Below are positions 48,328 to 60,993 of a stretch of DNA of 64,000 bases, piece after piece. The position numbers were made by a program, and so were the translations under genes. This DNA is from Onchocerca volvulus (lineage: Eukaryota; Nematoda; Chromadorea; Rhabditida; Onchocercidae). The DNA lies in the NCBI GenBank assembly GCA_000499405.2, contig HG738138.1:10042888-10106887 (forward strand), written 5' to 3'. Numbering within the stretch: the stretch's first letter is position 1; every line of letters begins with the position of its first letter. The notes beneath the pieces were generated by a model, which was not told the origin of the DNA, did no database searches, and saw only the letters and a list, made by a program, of their open reading frames with translations.

Positions 48328-49469
48328 AAATCAGAAAGATAAACTAAATGCGAAAGTACACCAATGAGAGAGATATATTGTCGGAACATATCGACTTAAT
48401 GGTGTTATATTGTGAGAACATCGTAGCTTCACAGTTTTTTTTAATAATGAAGGAGAAAATTTGGAAATTCAAATTTGTCGAAACTAACAAAAGGACAATT
48501 AACCAATGAGATCAGTCAGTTTGTGGGAATGCTAAATGAATTATGGACAATGAAATGAAAAGGCCAAAGAGGAAGCAAGAAGAAGTACGACATCAGAATC
48601 TTGCAAAACCTGAGGCTGATGCCGGCTTATTTTAGTAGAAGACCGACTAAGATGAATAGAACAAGAGGATGGATGGGATGCAACGTGGTTGTTGTCCCAG
48701 TTGAAAAACGGTTGCTCAACAAAATAAGTTGCTGGGAAGAGGCGGAAAAGATTCCTATTGCTAAATTGGAAGTTTCGAGGATCGGCTATCAAGAGCAGTG
48801 TGACTTCTAAAGCTGCTGTTATTAGAACTGCAGTAGCCTCTGCATTCCTTACATCTAAATTTTTGTTGCTCTTCGCATGCTTCGTTTTCGCTCGCTGCAT
48901 AAACAACGCTGTTGAAGACAATTAGAAAAAGGCTGCTTGGCGAAAGCTCTCCCATTATTTATGCCTAGGGTGACAACCAGCGATCAATGGAATCGCATGA
49001 ATTCTCACATCCTACTGCTTTGTCATTTTTCGTGGATGACATTGAACTTATCATTCTGTTTCAGTCCACTTCGTGATAATCATGCGATCATAAGTTCTTA
49101 CAACTATAAGGAGTTGTTGTCTCAAATATTTTCATTTCCAATCAGCAAATTGAATTGCCTTCTCCGTCACTTTTGAAAACACAGTTACACGGGCTAACTG
49201 TTTTTTGCTTTTATTCCATAAATGGAACCGTTATTCCCGTTCCATTTCGATAGAGAAATGAAAGAAAAAACGGGATAATGTGGGAACTGATTTACAATTT
49301 GCGAGAATTGCATTACGTCACTTCTCGTTTCTCAATATCATCCAGAACGCGAAATAATGCAGTTCTTGATGTTATGTTTTTTCCCAAACTTGGATTTTGA
49401 CAGATTTAAGGAATCGAATTTATTTTACATTTCTAATTTTGTCCGTTTTTAACTCGCTTCATATTGAAG
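46547..49469. promoter_or_regulatory. Divergent intergenic region between cla-1-like gene and DNAJC12
   Basis: About 2.9 kb separating two genes that point away from each other, so promoters of both should lie here. It is AT-rich, with poly-A and poly-T tracts (47885, 47950, 48257-48325). Two TGTGGGAA words, matching the CSL/LAG-1 binding consensus, occur at 48522-48529 and 49279-49286. The open frame on the minus strand at 48541-48921 has no splice or family support. Confidence 0.5.
48257..48325. repeat. Poly(A)-poly(T)-poly(A) tract
   Basis: About 22 A, then 11 T, then more than 30 A, in 69 bp. The inner A/T junction can form a hairpin. Such tracts are also common assembly weak points. Confidence 0.9.
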
Positions 49470-50591
49470 ATGCAACATGCTGCGTATAATGCATTTGGTT
49501 ATGGACGCGAGTATGATCGTTCTGATTATTATGCGATCCTTGGATGTGACAGATACTCAACCGTTAGTAAACTATATTGTTGAAGATTTCGAAATAAATT
49601 TTTTTTCTCCTTGTTATAAAACAACGCTTATAATTAAGATGTATTTCTTAGATTAATTTTCAATTCAGAGAAGGCTTCTTATACTCCATTTAATGCTATG
49701 AATTTTCTACATTCTTGAGTCTCATTTGTAGAAATCGCAAATTATGGCGGAGTATCGGCAGCGAATTCGACCATTCCATCCTGACAAATCGTTGAAGCAA
49801 GTACCAGAGATATTTTATGAGTTACAGAAAGCTAAGGTTAGTTGCACTTCCCATCTTGATCAATATTGCATTTAATTAAGTAATTAAACTCAATATAGTA
49901 TTAAAGGAATGAAATCTGATTCATACGTCATTTCTGGAATTGGTTCCAGATGCCCTAGCTAAACATTCCATTTAAAAATTTCATTTCAAAGTGCATTATT
50001 GAATAGTTGATTTATAAATTGCAATGTAATTTAGCGCATATTTCCAAACTTTAATTCAAATACAGTGAACCACAGCTTCTACAATTGCAGTTTATCGATA
50101 TATTAGCCATAAATTACCTGAAATTCTTTAGAATATTCTGACAGATGATGAAACGAAGCGAGCATACGACGCTTGGTTTGATTGTTCTATTGACATTCCT
50201 TGGTCATTCTGGCTCAAAAATTTTCGTAGCCTTTCTGTGAGTATTTGCCATAGAAGATCAGAAATAACGAACCATTTTTTAGTCTTGGGCTAAAATTTTA
50301 AAATAGAAACACCTACGTTTTTTCGATGCATTCATAATCTAAATCATATGACTTAATGGAATAACTGTATGAGACCACTTCAAATGAATCCATCTTAACA
50401 TAACATATGCTAATTAATCAAATAGAAGTTTGCAGGGCATACACTGGACACGTCGAGTTCACAGTGCATCCATGCTTAAATATCGAAATGAGGAAAAGAA
50501 AATGGAAAATTCATATGTAGACGGGATATGGCGTCAATTATCCTCTCATCATTCTTCATTACTTGAAAAGTTTAGAGATTATGAAATTTAA
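49470..50591 (+). CDS. DNAJC12: DNAJC12 orthologue (short J-domain protein)
   Basis: Four phase-0 exons (49470-49562, 49732-49836, 50132-50236, 50436-50591) give 152 residues. The J domain spans about residues 19-80, with DYYAILGCD at its start, the HPD tripeptide at 47-49 that stimulates Hsp70 ATPase, and the ILTDDETKRAYDAW helix. The decisive feature is the C-terminus LLEKFRDYEI, equivalent to the conserved KFRNYEI end of vertebrate DNAJC12. In vertebrates DNAJC12 is an Hsp70 co-chaperone that binds and stabilises aromatic amino acid hydroxylases, so phenylalanine, tyrosine or tryptophan hydroxylase is the likely client. The protein is about 46 residues shorter than the human one, mainly in the linker before the C-terminus. 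It has no signal peptide or membrane segment and should be cytosolic. Confidence 0.93.
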
Positions 50592-50786
50592 TCCTAGTCG
50601 ATTGTATAATTCGTCTCTTGAAATGGAATTTTTTCGGACGAAATCCTTAATTCTATTTCAGAAAACGTGATAGATCAAAACCTATCAGCCACAACCAAAG
50701 ACATGGATTTTTTTTTTGTTAAATAATTTGATGAAATTAATTTTCCAGGTATTCAGCTAAAGAGGATCACTTATATAATGAATAAT

Positions 50787-50792
50787 AATAAA
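50787..50792 (+). terminator. Polyadenylation signal AATAAA of DNAJC12
   Basis: AATAAA about 200 nt after the stop codon on the same strand. Confidence 0.5.
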
Positions 50793-53700
50793 GTGTCAAA
50801 TTCAAATTTTAAGTACAGTACACAAGGGCGAATTTAGAATTTCAATCTTTTATCATTATTGTTATCTCTTTTCAAGAATATATACCAAAAGAATTGTTAA
50901 CAACATTCCAAGATCTCAATTCAATTGTAAAAGAAATTTCATATTGTTTGGATGAAAAAGATTGACCTAATTCTTTCGAAAACAATAATTTCGACTCACT
51001 GAATCAATGATATCAATGAAACAGAGACTGACAAAATTATCGGATGAAATAGTGATTGCGATTCGAAATATGAATAACATTTAACTAAAAGTAAGATAGA
51101 TTAAGTGAAAGGGAAGTCACAGAAGAAGGCATCAAGCGTGTAAAGAAAAAAAAGAAGAAATTCTCGTTTAGGAGAAGCGAAACTTCAAAAACAGTACTGA
51201 AAAGATGGAATTCAATTACACCTCAGGGAAAAAGATAGACAAAGAGAAAGAGTAGTCGTTTTCTTTTTGAGTTCTTTGATGATGTAATTTTGGATGACAT
51301 GCTTGTTGCGTACTATCAACAGTTCCAAGTCTGTTTATGAATCAATGAATCAAATGTTTGAGAGACGGGAACTTTTCGCTCGCCGTTTGCCTTATAGAAG
51401 ACGTAAGGAAAAATCATTTTTCAAATAAATGATCAATGATTGCACCCATATTTCTCTTCGTTCATGTCTTAAAATATTGCTCTCTAAACGGCTTTGGTAA
51501 CGAGGAGAAACTTGATAACATTATTACTATTTCCAATTCACTGGGAAAATATATTGCACACCGCTGTTATTCGTTCATATGTTAAAATTCGGCCTTTGAC
51601 ATTGTATTTGTAATTCAATCTTTCGTTGAGTGCTCTGAATGGCTTTTGCGGCATATTTTCTGGAAGTCTTGGGGTATGGGAAAGAGTCAGCAATATTTTG
51701 CAGATAACGGTGAGGTATCTCTTTTTTTCTAGCATAATATTATTATATATTCTGCACACAATTTATTTGTCGAACTGTTTGAGAAAGGCCCAAAAAAATT
51801 AAATTAATCGAAATTTCCAAGATATTGCTAACTCCACGTGCTTGTATTTTTAAATGCAACATATCGTTAATCGGAGGTGGGAAGGTAATAAAATAATTGA
51901 CCTAATGTTTGATATCTCTCATCATAATGCTTCATGCTTCCAAAGATATAATCCTTTACATAGGCTTTTTTGAAAAATGTAATAATCATGAATAATATTG
52001 TAGCACCAACTTGGTTTAATATATTCTCCATGCCTTTTATATGTGACAGCGTGAACAGAATTTCGCATAACGAGTGAATTTCCGGGTTATTTCAAATTGC
52101 TGTATGTTTGGTCTTTATACTAAAATACTATTTTGCTAAATGCAGTTAATGGAAGGATCATGAAAACAACCATTAATTTACTTTTGTCCAAAGGTCCCCA
52201 TTCTTTAATTATAATCTGAGAAGTGTGCTGAAGCGAGTAGAATCAATCCAGAAAAAAAACAAAAATTGTGTTTTTGTTACTTTAGAATACAAAGTGTGGA
52301 GGAGAATGTTAACAGTGTTTCCCCACGCTTTCTGCAAAAAATGATACTTTTGATTCGAGATTATGTGAAGTTTACAAATTTTTAGGGATATTTGGACCGA
52401 GCACTCAAATATATTTGCAGCGTTGCTGTTCGAATAAATTACTATGCATTCAGGAAGAGATGTTTTTGAAATGCCCTGGAGCTTCCTTCGATTTCTGAGC
52501 TGCCGTGAAAGGTACACTTTCAAAGAAAGCATCAAGAGTAGTAAGTTTTGAAATTTCGCACTTCGAGCATCTATATTTGCACGTTGCATCTTAATAAATA
52601 ATATGCATGAGCAAGGCATTATCGGTAAGTCAAAGAAGAGCAGCGCAATTCAAGAAAAATGGAACAATATAATATTAGGATTTCCGGATAGGTCTTCCAA
52701 ATTATACTTTTGTCTTCCATTTTCTATTATTTAAAGAAAAAAAAAATTATGGAAAAGAAACGTTGGTAAATGATCCGTGTTTGGATTTCGCATGCTTGCT
52801 TTCATAGATCAGTGATATGCTTCCGATAAAATTCTGCCCAAAAAATTACGAGTTGCGGGAGTTGCAATTTCATGCCATAATTCTTTGATATTTTATAGTG
52901 AATTGTGCGTTTGAATCTTGATGTAGTTTTCCGTGTGTCTTCAAAATTCTAATAGCTTATCTTCCCCTATAGCTAATTCTGTAATCGTTTTTTTTTTTTT
53001 TCATTTCTTTGGAACTGGATCGAATTAATAGGGGAGATAAAATTATGGTTAAGACTGCTAATGATTTTTTGCTATTTCAACTTCAAATGGGAAAGTTTAT
53101 TAGACAGTAGGCGCTACTTTATCTCTGTCGAGCATCATTACCAGGAAAAATTGTCAAAATTGTCAATGAAAGGAGAAAGCGGATAGAAATAGACAACTTT
53201 TTTTTTTTTATATTCGCCTCCGACAATTGTATAGATAAGAAGTGAGGTAGCAAAATTTAGCGCTCAGATGAAATGAGAAAAAAAAAAAAAAACTGTGGGA
53301 AAAAGCGGGCAACTACGAAGAGATATCACATAAACTTTAGAATTTTCATGATGGGAAAGCGCATTTTTTCAGAATGTTTAAAACAGCATTTTTGTTTCTC
53401 GTTGCACATTGCGTGTCTCATTAATATTTTACGCAGTAATATGGAGTTCCTGTTGAATCCTGAATCTGAAAATATTTTCTCTTAGCTGAAGACACTTTAC
53501 TTCTTTTCAACGTTTACTTTCATCTTGTTTTTGGCTTCCGAGTTTATAAAATATGACACTGAAAAATTCTTGAATCGGTATTTTTTCTTGTTTCCGAAAA
53601 TTTTGGTTTTTACTTCATTGTCTGCTCAAAGTTATTTAAAAAAAAAGTTCACGGGTGACCATCACTTGATCCCTGTTTTCAAAATATGATCATCTCGTTT

Positions 53701-54246
53701 TCTGTGTCATTCTTTTTAGTCAATGAATATAATTATGGCAATATTGAAGTTTTGGCAATAAGTTGTGCACTGGACTGAAACAGTTTCCTGTCATCCTGAG
53801 GATAAGTAGAAGCAGAGCTGAAATTTGAACGAAGTGTTAGGAAATAAGGAATATGGAAGTTCGTGATGGGAGTTGAAGAGGGAGAAAAGGGGAGTGATTA
53901 GTAAGGTCAGGTTACAAAAGCTCTTGCACCCACTTATTTTGGTGAAGGGGATGTGAAGGACAGTAACAACACCAGCAGTGTGCCTATTTCCACTTCCCTT
54001 AACTCATCTATATTAATTTATAATGAAATGAAAATTCTCGTGCTTCTCACAGTTTTAATTCAGTTTCCCTGTAATACTGCAAACTTGTAGTTTATTTTGT
54101 AATGTGTAAGACTGAATAGATAATTGGGTGAAGTACTACTGAGACCAAACGGAATGGGCGAGAATTGAAGACGTAGTGAGGTTACACAGTTCGAATAACC
54201 GGTATATTTGATAAAATCGGTGAGGGCTCCAGTTTCTCACTCTTAT

Positions 54247-54262
54247 CGTGGGAATTCCCACA
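54247..54262. promoter_or_regulatory. Palindromic pair of CSL/LAG-1 binding sites
   Basis: The 16 bases CGTGGGAATTCCCACA contain the perfect palindrome GTGGGAATTCCCAC (54248-54261). Each arm matches the CSL consensus [CT][AG]TG[GA]GAA: CGTGGGAA on the plus strand and TGTGGGAA on the minus strand. The gene encoding the CSL protein itself lies downstream. Confidence 0.6.
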
Positions 54263-55680
54263 CTCTTCCATTTAACGACCCGTTTCCTTTCTCACGCAAC
54301 TTCTCTCATTCCAAAATATCATATTTTGTTTTGGTTGCCTCATCTACCCATCCCGCCCCCTCACTTTCCTTCCGATTCTCGCATGCCATCATTATACTGC
54401 TGCTGCACAGTTGCTCTTTCCTCCCACTCTTCAGATCTAACCCCAATTGCGATCCTAACCCCGACCCTGGCCCAATTGCGTCTATCTTCTCCATTTTTGA
54501 CGCCCTATAACATTGTACAAAAATTGTTCTTTGCATTATTCGCTTCTATCGGTTATGTTGGCATGCCGCAGCAATAATTTGTAGCTAATGTTACGATTGC
54601 GAAAATCTGCTTTTGCTCTTTTTCATAATCGTCAGGGCTGTACTATTAGTGATAATATTGTTAGACTCGGGGTTATTCAACAGATTTTTGAATTGATTTC
54701 ATTGCCTATTAATCTCCTTGTTTGTCGTAATCTTGGGGAGAAAGAGAAATTCGGTTGATGTTTGCATCACAATAATTTAGTAGTGGTAATAAATTGGCAA
54801 GTATCAGTTAATGATGTGGGTCATCTTTGGACTGACACGGGAGGAATATGACATATGTTAATCGACTGATTAGCACTTATACTCATATCATATTGTCTGG
54901 AAATTTTAGCTTTGTCCGGTGACCTATTTTAAAGTCTTTGCGACTCTCGGGTCTTCTCATTAAAAAGTTGATCCGAAGAGTTATTCTAAGCTTATTGCCA
55001 AATGAAAGTTGAAAACAGATTATGGAAATCATATTTCTTTTTTTTCTTTTTTTGTTTGTGTTCATCCAAACATATTATCTCTGGAAAATTTGCAACCAGT
55101 TTCTTTATTTCATACACGGATCGTATATTATCCCCCACAGATTCGTTTCTTATTTCACCACATTATGGTTCGAATTTCGTTTGAAAGATTTTCACTCGGA
55201 ATAAGAAATATGAATGTGGATTGTTGTATTTTCAAATCACTGTCATTTTGAATTCGCATTTTCAACATTAATTAAATTGAAAAGCGTATTTTCAGAAATT
55301 TCGTACGAAAAATTTACAGGTCATAATCGCAGTTCTTCACGACGTGTGTTCACAAAGTGCGGATGAAGGACGTGAAAATTGAAGATTGTGAGGTTGGTTA
55401 TTCCACACACTTATTTTTGATTATTGCGCGATTCGCATAATGATTTTGTTATATTTCTTTGTGTCAGACACTTGCGTACTGGGTCGATTTATGCCTTTTT
55501 TACCGTTCGTAATTCTATCCACTACTTTTGTTCCACGATCGACCTGTCCTTGCACTGCCATTGGTGCTGAATATAATCTTTTATCGGCTATATCTGTTAC
55601 GGCAGTTAAATTTTGCGAAAAGAAAAAAAACCTCCAATGCACAAACTCCTGTGTTTTATGCTTCTTCACAGTATTTTTAG

Positions 55681-55878
<198 letters not shown>

Positions 55879-57086
55879 TGAACTATTTGTGTTACTGTAT
55901 GTAGAAGAAACAATTATCAATGAAAGTACCGCGAACATTGCAATGCTGTCAGCGTTTGCCGAACCAATGATTTGTGACTAACTTCATTTCATTCCTGCAA
56001 TTTTTTGCTTTATATTTACTTTGTTGGGGATATTGGCGTAGTTTGTCCGTTTTTTTTTCTTTTGTTTTAAGAGAAGTTGAATAGATGTATCCTTTCTAGT
56101 ACCTCTTGATTTTTCAGTTGTTATCAGCGGGATGCATTACTTATGTCATTTTACCTTTCATGAATTTTATTATTAGAGGTGCAAGTTAGTCGTGTCACGG
56201 GAAAAAAGCCGATAATGCGTTTCAAATCATAGATTCACATTACTTTCCTGTTGCAGGAAAGTAATCAGTCTTGTATTTCAGAACTGTGATGTCATTGTTA
56301 GAAACAAAATGTAAATAAGTTAAGATTAATTGGCTTCTTTGGATTGTTGTTTTCCGAGAGTTGTTATACGTGTTCTATTCCAGTTGTTGAATTCAACGTC
56401 GGGTACTTTGCAACAACTCAATCCGTTCTTGCAAACGCTTGCCGTGCAGTCTGGAATTGGTTTCACTTCACCGAAAACAAATACGATCATATCTTTTCCC
56501 TCCAATGTAAGAAGTCCTTATATCATGTTATTTCGGAGAATACTTTAACCGAGACGAGCAAAATTTTAACTCTTGGATATATCTTCAAAAAGGAAATAAA
56601 AATTAGGAAAGTTACACGAAGTGTGATGCAGTTTTTGAGTCGATTTCTTTTCTTTTTTTTTTTTTTTTTTTGGAGTGGTAATTTAAAAGGTAATGGATAG
56701 TTTTTACTACTTACGGAATTTTAGTCGTTCCTGATATAGAATAGTAGCGGCGAGTTACAATTGAAGTATGGGTGAAATGTGCTTTAAATCTTTAGACAAA
56801 CATAAAACATGCATCATATTGGCTGTTCAAAATTATGCTATGCAGATTTGCAACGGTGTAGCTAACAGCTAATTGAACAGTATGATTTGGCAATAGAAAT
56901 TGCTAATTTTTTAGAATTCCTCCTTCTGCTCTATTTGTAGGATCGAGTTATTATTGAAAGCGCGCTATATTGCGTGATCGGACAGTAATTAGTGTGATCA
57001 ATTCTTTTCTTGTAACTATGTTGTTTTGTGCAAATTCTGTCTTAAATTGTTTTGAAATTTTTTGATTCTCGAGACTTTGAGAGAAT

Positions 57087-57148
57087 ATTTTTAGTTCGAA
57101 ATTTTGGAAATTTCGGTATTTTTAGTTCTAAATTTTGGAAATTTCGGT
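57087..57148. repeat. 31-bp tandem duplication
   Basis: Two adjacent copies (57087-57117 and 57118-57148) of ATTTTTAGTTC[G/T]AAATTTTGG followed by AAATTTCGGT, differing at one base. Confidence 0.9.
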
Positions 57149-57719
57149 CGTTTCTTAAAACATAATATGCATTTTTGATACTAGAAATGATGTAGAATCG
57201 ATTACTGAACTCGTGCTAGACTATGAATTTAAACTGATTTTCATTTGTCGTAGACAGGTCGTGGAATGACAATATATTAGAAATGGGAGAAGCGCAGGGG
57301 AAAATAGGACTGAACTGAAATTGAGGTATCGTTGCCCTAGATATAGGTCGGTGAGTAGGCAGATCGGTTCTTTTTTGTACGGAAATCCGAAATATTTCAA
57401 TAGATAGCGTCGTTTTGTTGCTCGATGCATTAATACGATTCCTGACTTTTATCTTTTTTTCGCTCATCTATTGCTTGGTTGAACTTATGCCTGAATTGTT
57501 TAACTTATCTCTAGGAAGAGTTTTGCGACTGTAAAATTATTTAGCTGGGAGGTCCAATTGAAAAAAAAGTGATACCATGTAACTGACAATGTTGGACACA
57601 TAATGTTGCAAACATGGTTTGTTATTAGTAGTTGCTTCAACTTTTCTTACCTCGTATGATTTTCAGTTCTGATTTTTAGTTAACTCACAATGTAAAAAGT
57701 GGCTTATAAATTTGATTCA

Positions 57720-57936
57720 ATGCGAGAATTGTTAATAACCTTTCAGAAAGCAAATGAAAGTACAGATAAAATTCTGTGTCGCAATCCGACTTCAGTTGGA
57801 AGTGGAACTGAGCAGGATGCGAAAAGGATACGTTTTTCCTCTCATTCATTGAAACCGAAACCTTCCACATCCCAACATATCAATACTCTTGCATCTTCTG
57901 TTGGCATATCTGGTAGCAGCGGTGATATTACAACAG
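57720..57936 (+). CDS. lag-1: Possible upstream alternative first exon of lag-1
   Basis: An ATG-initiated open stretch of 72 codons ([20 protein letters not shown] onward), Ser/Thr-rich, ends at ACAG/GTAATA in phase 1. That phase fits directly onto the exon at 62396, just as the exon at 61391-61778 does. A GATTTTTAG acceptor 40 nt upstream could take a spliced leader; alternatively, an internal TTTCAG at 57741-57746 could make this a spliced exon. The composition resembles the low-complexity N-termini of CSL proteins, but there is no diagnostic motif. Confidence 0.45.
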
Positions 57937-58309
57937 GTAATATTTTACTTTTATCATTCATTCTTTGAAGTTTTCCTGGATGGAAAACTTTTTCATTTCT
58001 TCGAGAAATAATTTAATGACTACTCTGTTTTATGATTTGCAAGTAATTACATGAACTGAAGTGAGATCCAGATTTATATCTATCATCAGATCAACTTTTT
58101 CCTGTTAACGTAAACGAGTTTTGCGGCAATATCTTGACAAAGTAAATCAAAATTCTCTTTTACATCAATAAAGAATTTTTGCTTTTCTTTGCAAGGATCA
58201 AAAAGTTGGGGAACTTACAACCAACCTGAATGTTACAGAGTTATATTTGCAACGAAGTATATTGACATTATCTATATAAACAAAAATGTAAATCGTTGCC
58301 GTGGATTGC

Positions 58310-59490
58310 TACGTGACCTTGCAACCTCTTCACCGATTGCTTTCAAATTTTGATATAACCTTACATTCCAATAGACGCTCTTCTTTATATAGGCATTTTT
58401 TCTTTTTTTTTTTTACAAGTCACGCCCGTAATGCATAAAATGAGTAGACTGAATTTTTTGATCACGCCTTCATCAGCGGACTGAATTCATTGGCCGCTCC
58501 TACTTTCTACATTCACTACGTCTACGTGCACTTATTTTTACGCAGCGTTTCAAGTTCTTCACCGATTGATTTTAAATTCAACGATGCATTCGAATAGGCG
58601 CATGTTCAAACTTTTTCGTTTATTTCTTGCTTTTGTAAGGAATGTAATTGCGTCGTCGAAATGTCGAGGTCATGGTAGTGTATGATGAAATATTTCTTTC
58701 AAGCAATTTATGGATTACCTTTCTGATTTCTAATAGTATGTCGTGTCTTGGATTGCCTCTTTGTCGTAAATTTCGTTGTTCATTTTGATACAACGCTTCA
58801 CGTCTTTACCATTGACTTGAAATTTTGACATAATATTGCATTCGAATAGGCGCGTGTTTCCACATGGATATACTTACATTTTTGTTACATCTTCATAAGG
58901 ATAAACATGTTTCCCGTCAAAACGCTCTGATTAAGAAATGAACAAAGTGAGATCAACCAATCATAAAGCGACATATTGGAGATCAGGAAGGGAAGAGGAG
59001 CACCGAAGAATTTAAAAGTTCGTATTTTGGAGCAGGACGTAATTAATGCTTTTCGTTTATTTTTTGATTTGTGGGGAATGTAGTTGTGTCGTAAAAATGT
59101 CGCGATCATGATAGTATATAATGAAATGTTTCGTTCAAGCAATTTATGGATTACCTCTCTGGCTTCTAATATTAAGCCTTGTCTTAGATAGCTTCTTTGT
59201 CGTATATGTTCGTTGTTCATTTTGACATAGCGTTTCAGATTTTTGCCGATTTATTTGAAATTTTGACACAATGTTGCATTCGAATAGGCGCGTTGTTTTT
59301 GTATAAAAATACTTTTTTTTTTTTTTTTTTACCTATCATACCTGTGATGATTAAAAGTAAATGAGCGGGCTGAATCTATTAACCACGCTTACTTTCTAAA
59401 AAGTGGACGTAGCTTTTAGTATGCAACGCTCAGTATGCTCAGTAAAGTATGCGCATATTCCAATGCAACGTGTCAAAATATTGAAGCAAT
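58310..59490. repeat. Degenerate interspersed repeat cluster with direct and inverted copies
   Basis: A unit ending in GCATTCGAATAGGCGCG recurs. Partial copies lie at about 58321-58383 and 58541-58605, and longer ones at 58618-58860 and 59048-59294. The two long copies share roughly 245 bp, including CAAGCAATTTATGGATTACC and TCGTTGTTCATTTTGA. Another segment with poly-T, then GGCTGAAT...CGCCT/CGCT and TACTTTCTA, follows copies one and four. An inverted short copy (GCGCATATTCCAATGCAACG) is at about 59447-59485. This looks like an old non-autonomous mobile element or satellite-like family. Confidence 0.75.
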
Positions 59491-59629
59491 AATTAAGACT
59501 TTCCGATTATCTTAGATTTTGAATTAAAATAGATAAGACGCGTGTTTAAGAAGTTTCAAAGATTTAAGATTTCGAACAAACGAACTTTTACATTTTTATT
59601 TATATAGACTAGCTGGAACTGGCCCGGGC

Positions 59630-59641
59630 CACTCGAATTAT
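59630..59641. repeat. 12-bp GC palindrome TGGCCCGGGCCA
   Basis: A perfect 12-bp palindrome in strongly AT-rich surroundings, preceded by TAGACTAGCTGGAAC. It could be the end of a mobile element or a protein site. Confidence 0.6.
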
Positions 59642-60985
59642 GGCAGGGTCCAACTTGTTTTAAATAAAATCGGATATAAAATAGATAACCAAAAAGTCTT
59701 TAGATGTCAGATTTGTCGTTCGACGGAAATAATCTAAGTTTTATTGTGGAAATATATTGTTTCAACTGTTTAGACATGACAGATTCTTATTGCGTCAAGT
59801 CCGTGGCATAGTTTCATGCAAATGAAAAATATGCAAACAAAAAATGATTATTGGTGTCCTAGAGATAAATATTTGGGAAACATGTGATGTATATTTGCAT
59901 ATACATATGCAGATGTGTGTGATCCATCTGTTTGTTGGTGTATATTTTCAGTTAGTATGGAATATGAGTAGTGGATTTGTGAGTGCTTAAGAGTAGTGGA
60001 AATAGCTGGATTACAGTAGCACTGAGATTGAATAGTGTGGGACGCTTAAGAATCAATTAAGAAATGGAATGAGTGTCATCTGGAGGCAAACACTCTATTA
60101 GGCAATCATTACCGCACCGCATGTTCGAAACATATTGGCATGTGTATAATGAAGCAAAATGATACCTTAGGACCGAAGAGATGTACACTTTGTTTACAAC
60201 ATCTATTCGCTATAAAACTACGTCGTTATTCTTACAATACTTGTAACTCATTTTACTTGCTTTTTCATAATCTGTTTGGCCAATGACTTTCCTGTAGTAG
60301 TGAGTTGATTTTCACAACCAAGTTCGGAATTTTATCGCATAAGGAGACGGGTACTATGAATTAGCTGTTGGTTAGGTGATTGATTTTTCTGTTTTTAATT
60401 GCAAGAACTTTCGCGACCTCGGTTAGTAAATTTGGTTTTTCTCGTGCAAAAGTCATGGATTTTTTATTGAAGACAGGGATTCTCTGGTTTATACTGACAA
60501 ATTTTAGGATGCAGGAAAACAAGAGTGTTAGATCTTCGGGAAGAACTGATCACATGTTTGCGATTGTATTTTCAACTCTTTTCTATCAGGTTATTACATA
60601 AATATAACGTAGTGTAGCAGTTTTGATAGCATTGCGGTGTTTGATATGCGTAGGAAAGATGGGCTTTACTTCCGAATTTTTATGATCCAATTATTGGAAC
60701 AGTGAAATCTGTAGAATACCAGAGAAGTACACGAAGTACTGGAATGTTTAAAAGGGATATTAGATGCAGTTCACCTTGGTATGGTATGGTTGCCTTATGG
60801 GATTTTGAGGTGACATTGATTACTATTGTAAATATGAATCAAATAACGAAGATATATACATACATAATAAGCAAAAGTTTAAGAAAGGAAGGGAGGGGTA
60901 AGAAGGAATTAAGTTCGGGATATTCGAAAGGTGTGGACCGAACAGCCTTGGAAGTTAGCTGGCTTCGTTGATTGGTTATCTTAAG

Positions 60986-60993
60986 TGTGGGAA
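60986..60993 (+). promoter_or_regulatory. CSL/LAG-1 site about 400 bp before a lag-1 start codon
   Basis: TGTGGGAA, an exact match to the CSL consensus, lies about 400 bp upstream of the putative start at 61391. A reverse GTGGGAA word also occurs at 62814-62820 in a lag-1 intron, though without the preferred first base. Confidence 0.45.

Noticed and set aside
48541..48921. 126-codon minus-strand open frame between cla-1-like and DNAJC12 genes
   Set aside because: No family similarity, no splice context, and overlapping open frames on both strands; probably promoter-region sequence.
54208..54577. Overlapping 100-109 codon plus-strand open frames, Ser/Pro/His-rich
   Set aside because: They arise from a pyrimidine-rich stretch, show no splice sites or family motif, and two frames are open at once, which is typical of composition bias.
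56344..56700. 118-codon plus-strand open frame
   Set aside because: It ends in a poly-T phenylalanine run and has no recognisable motif or flanking exon.
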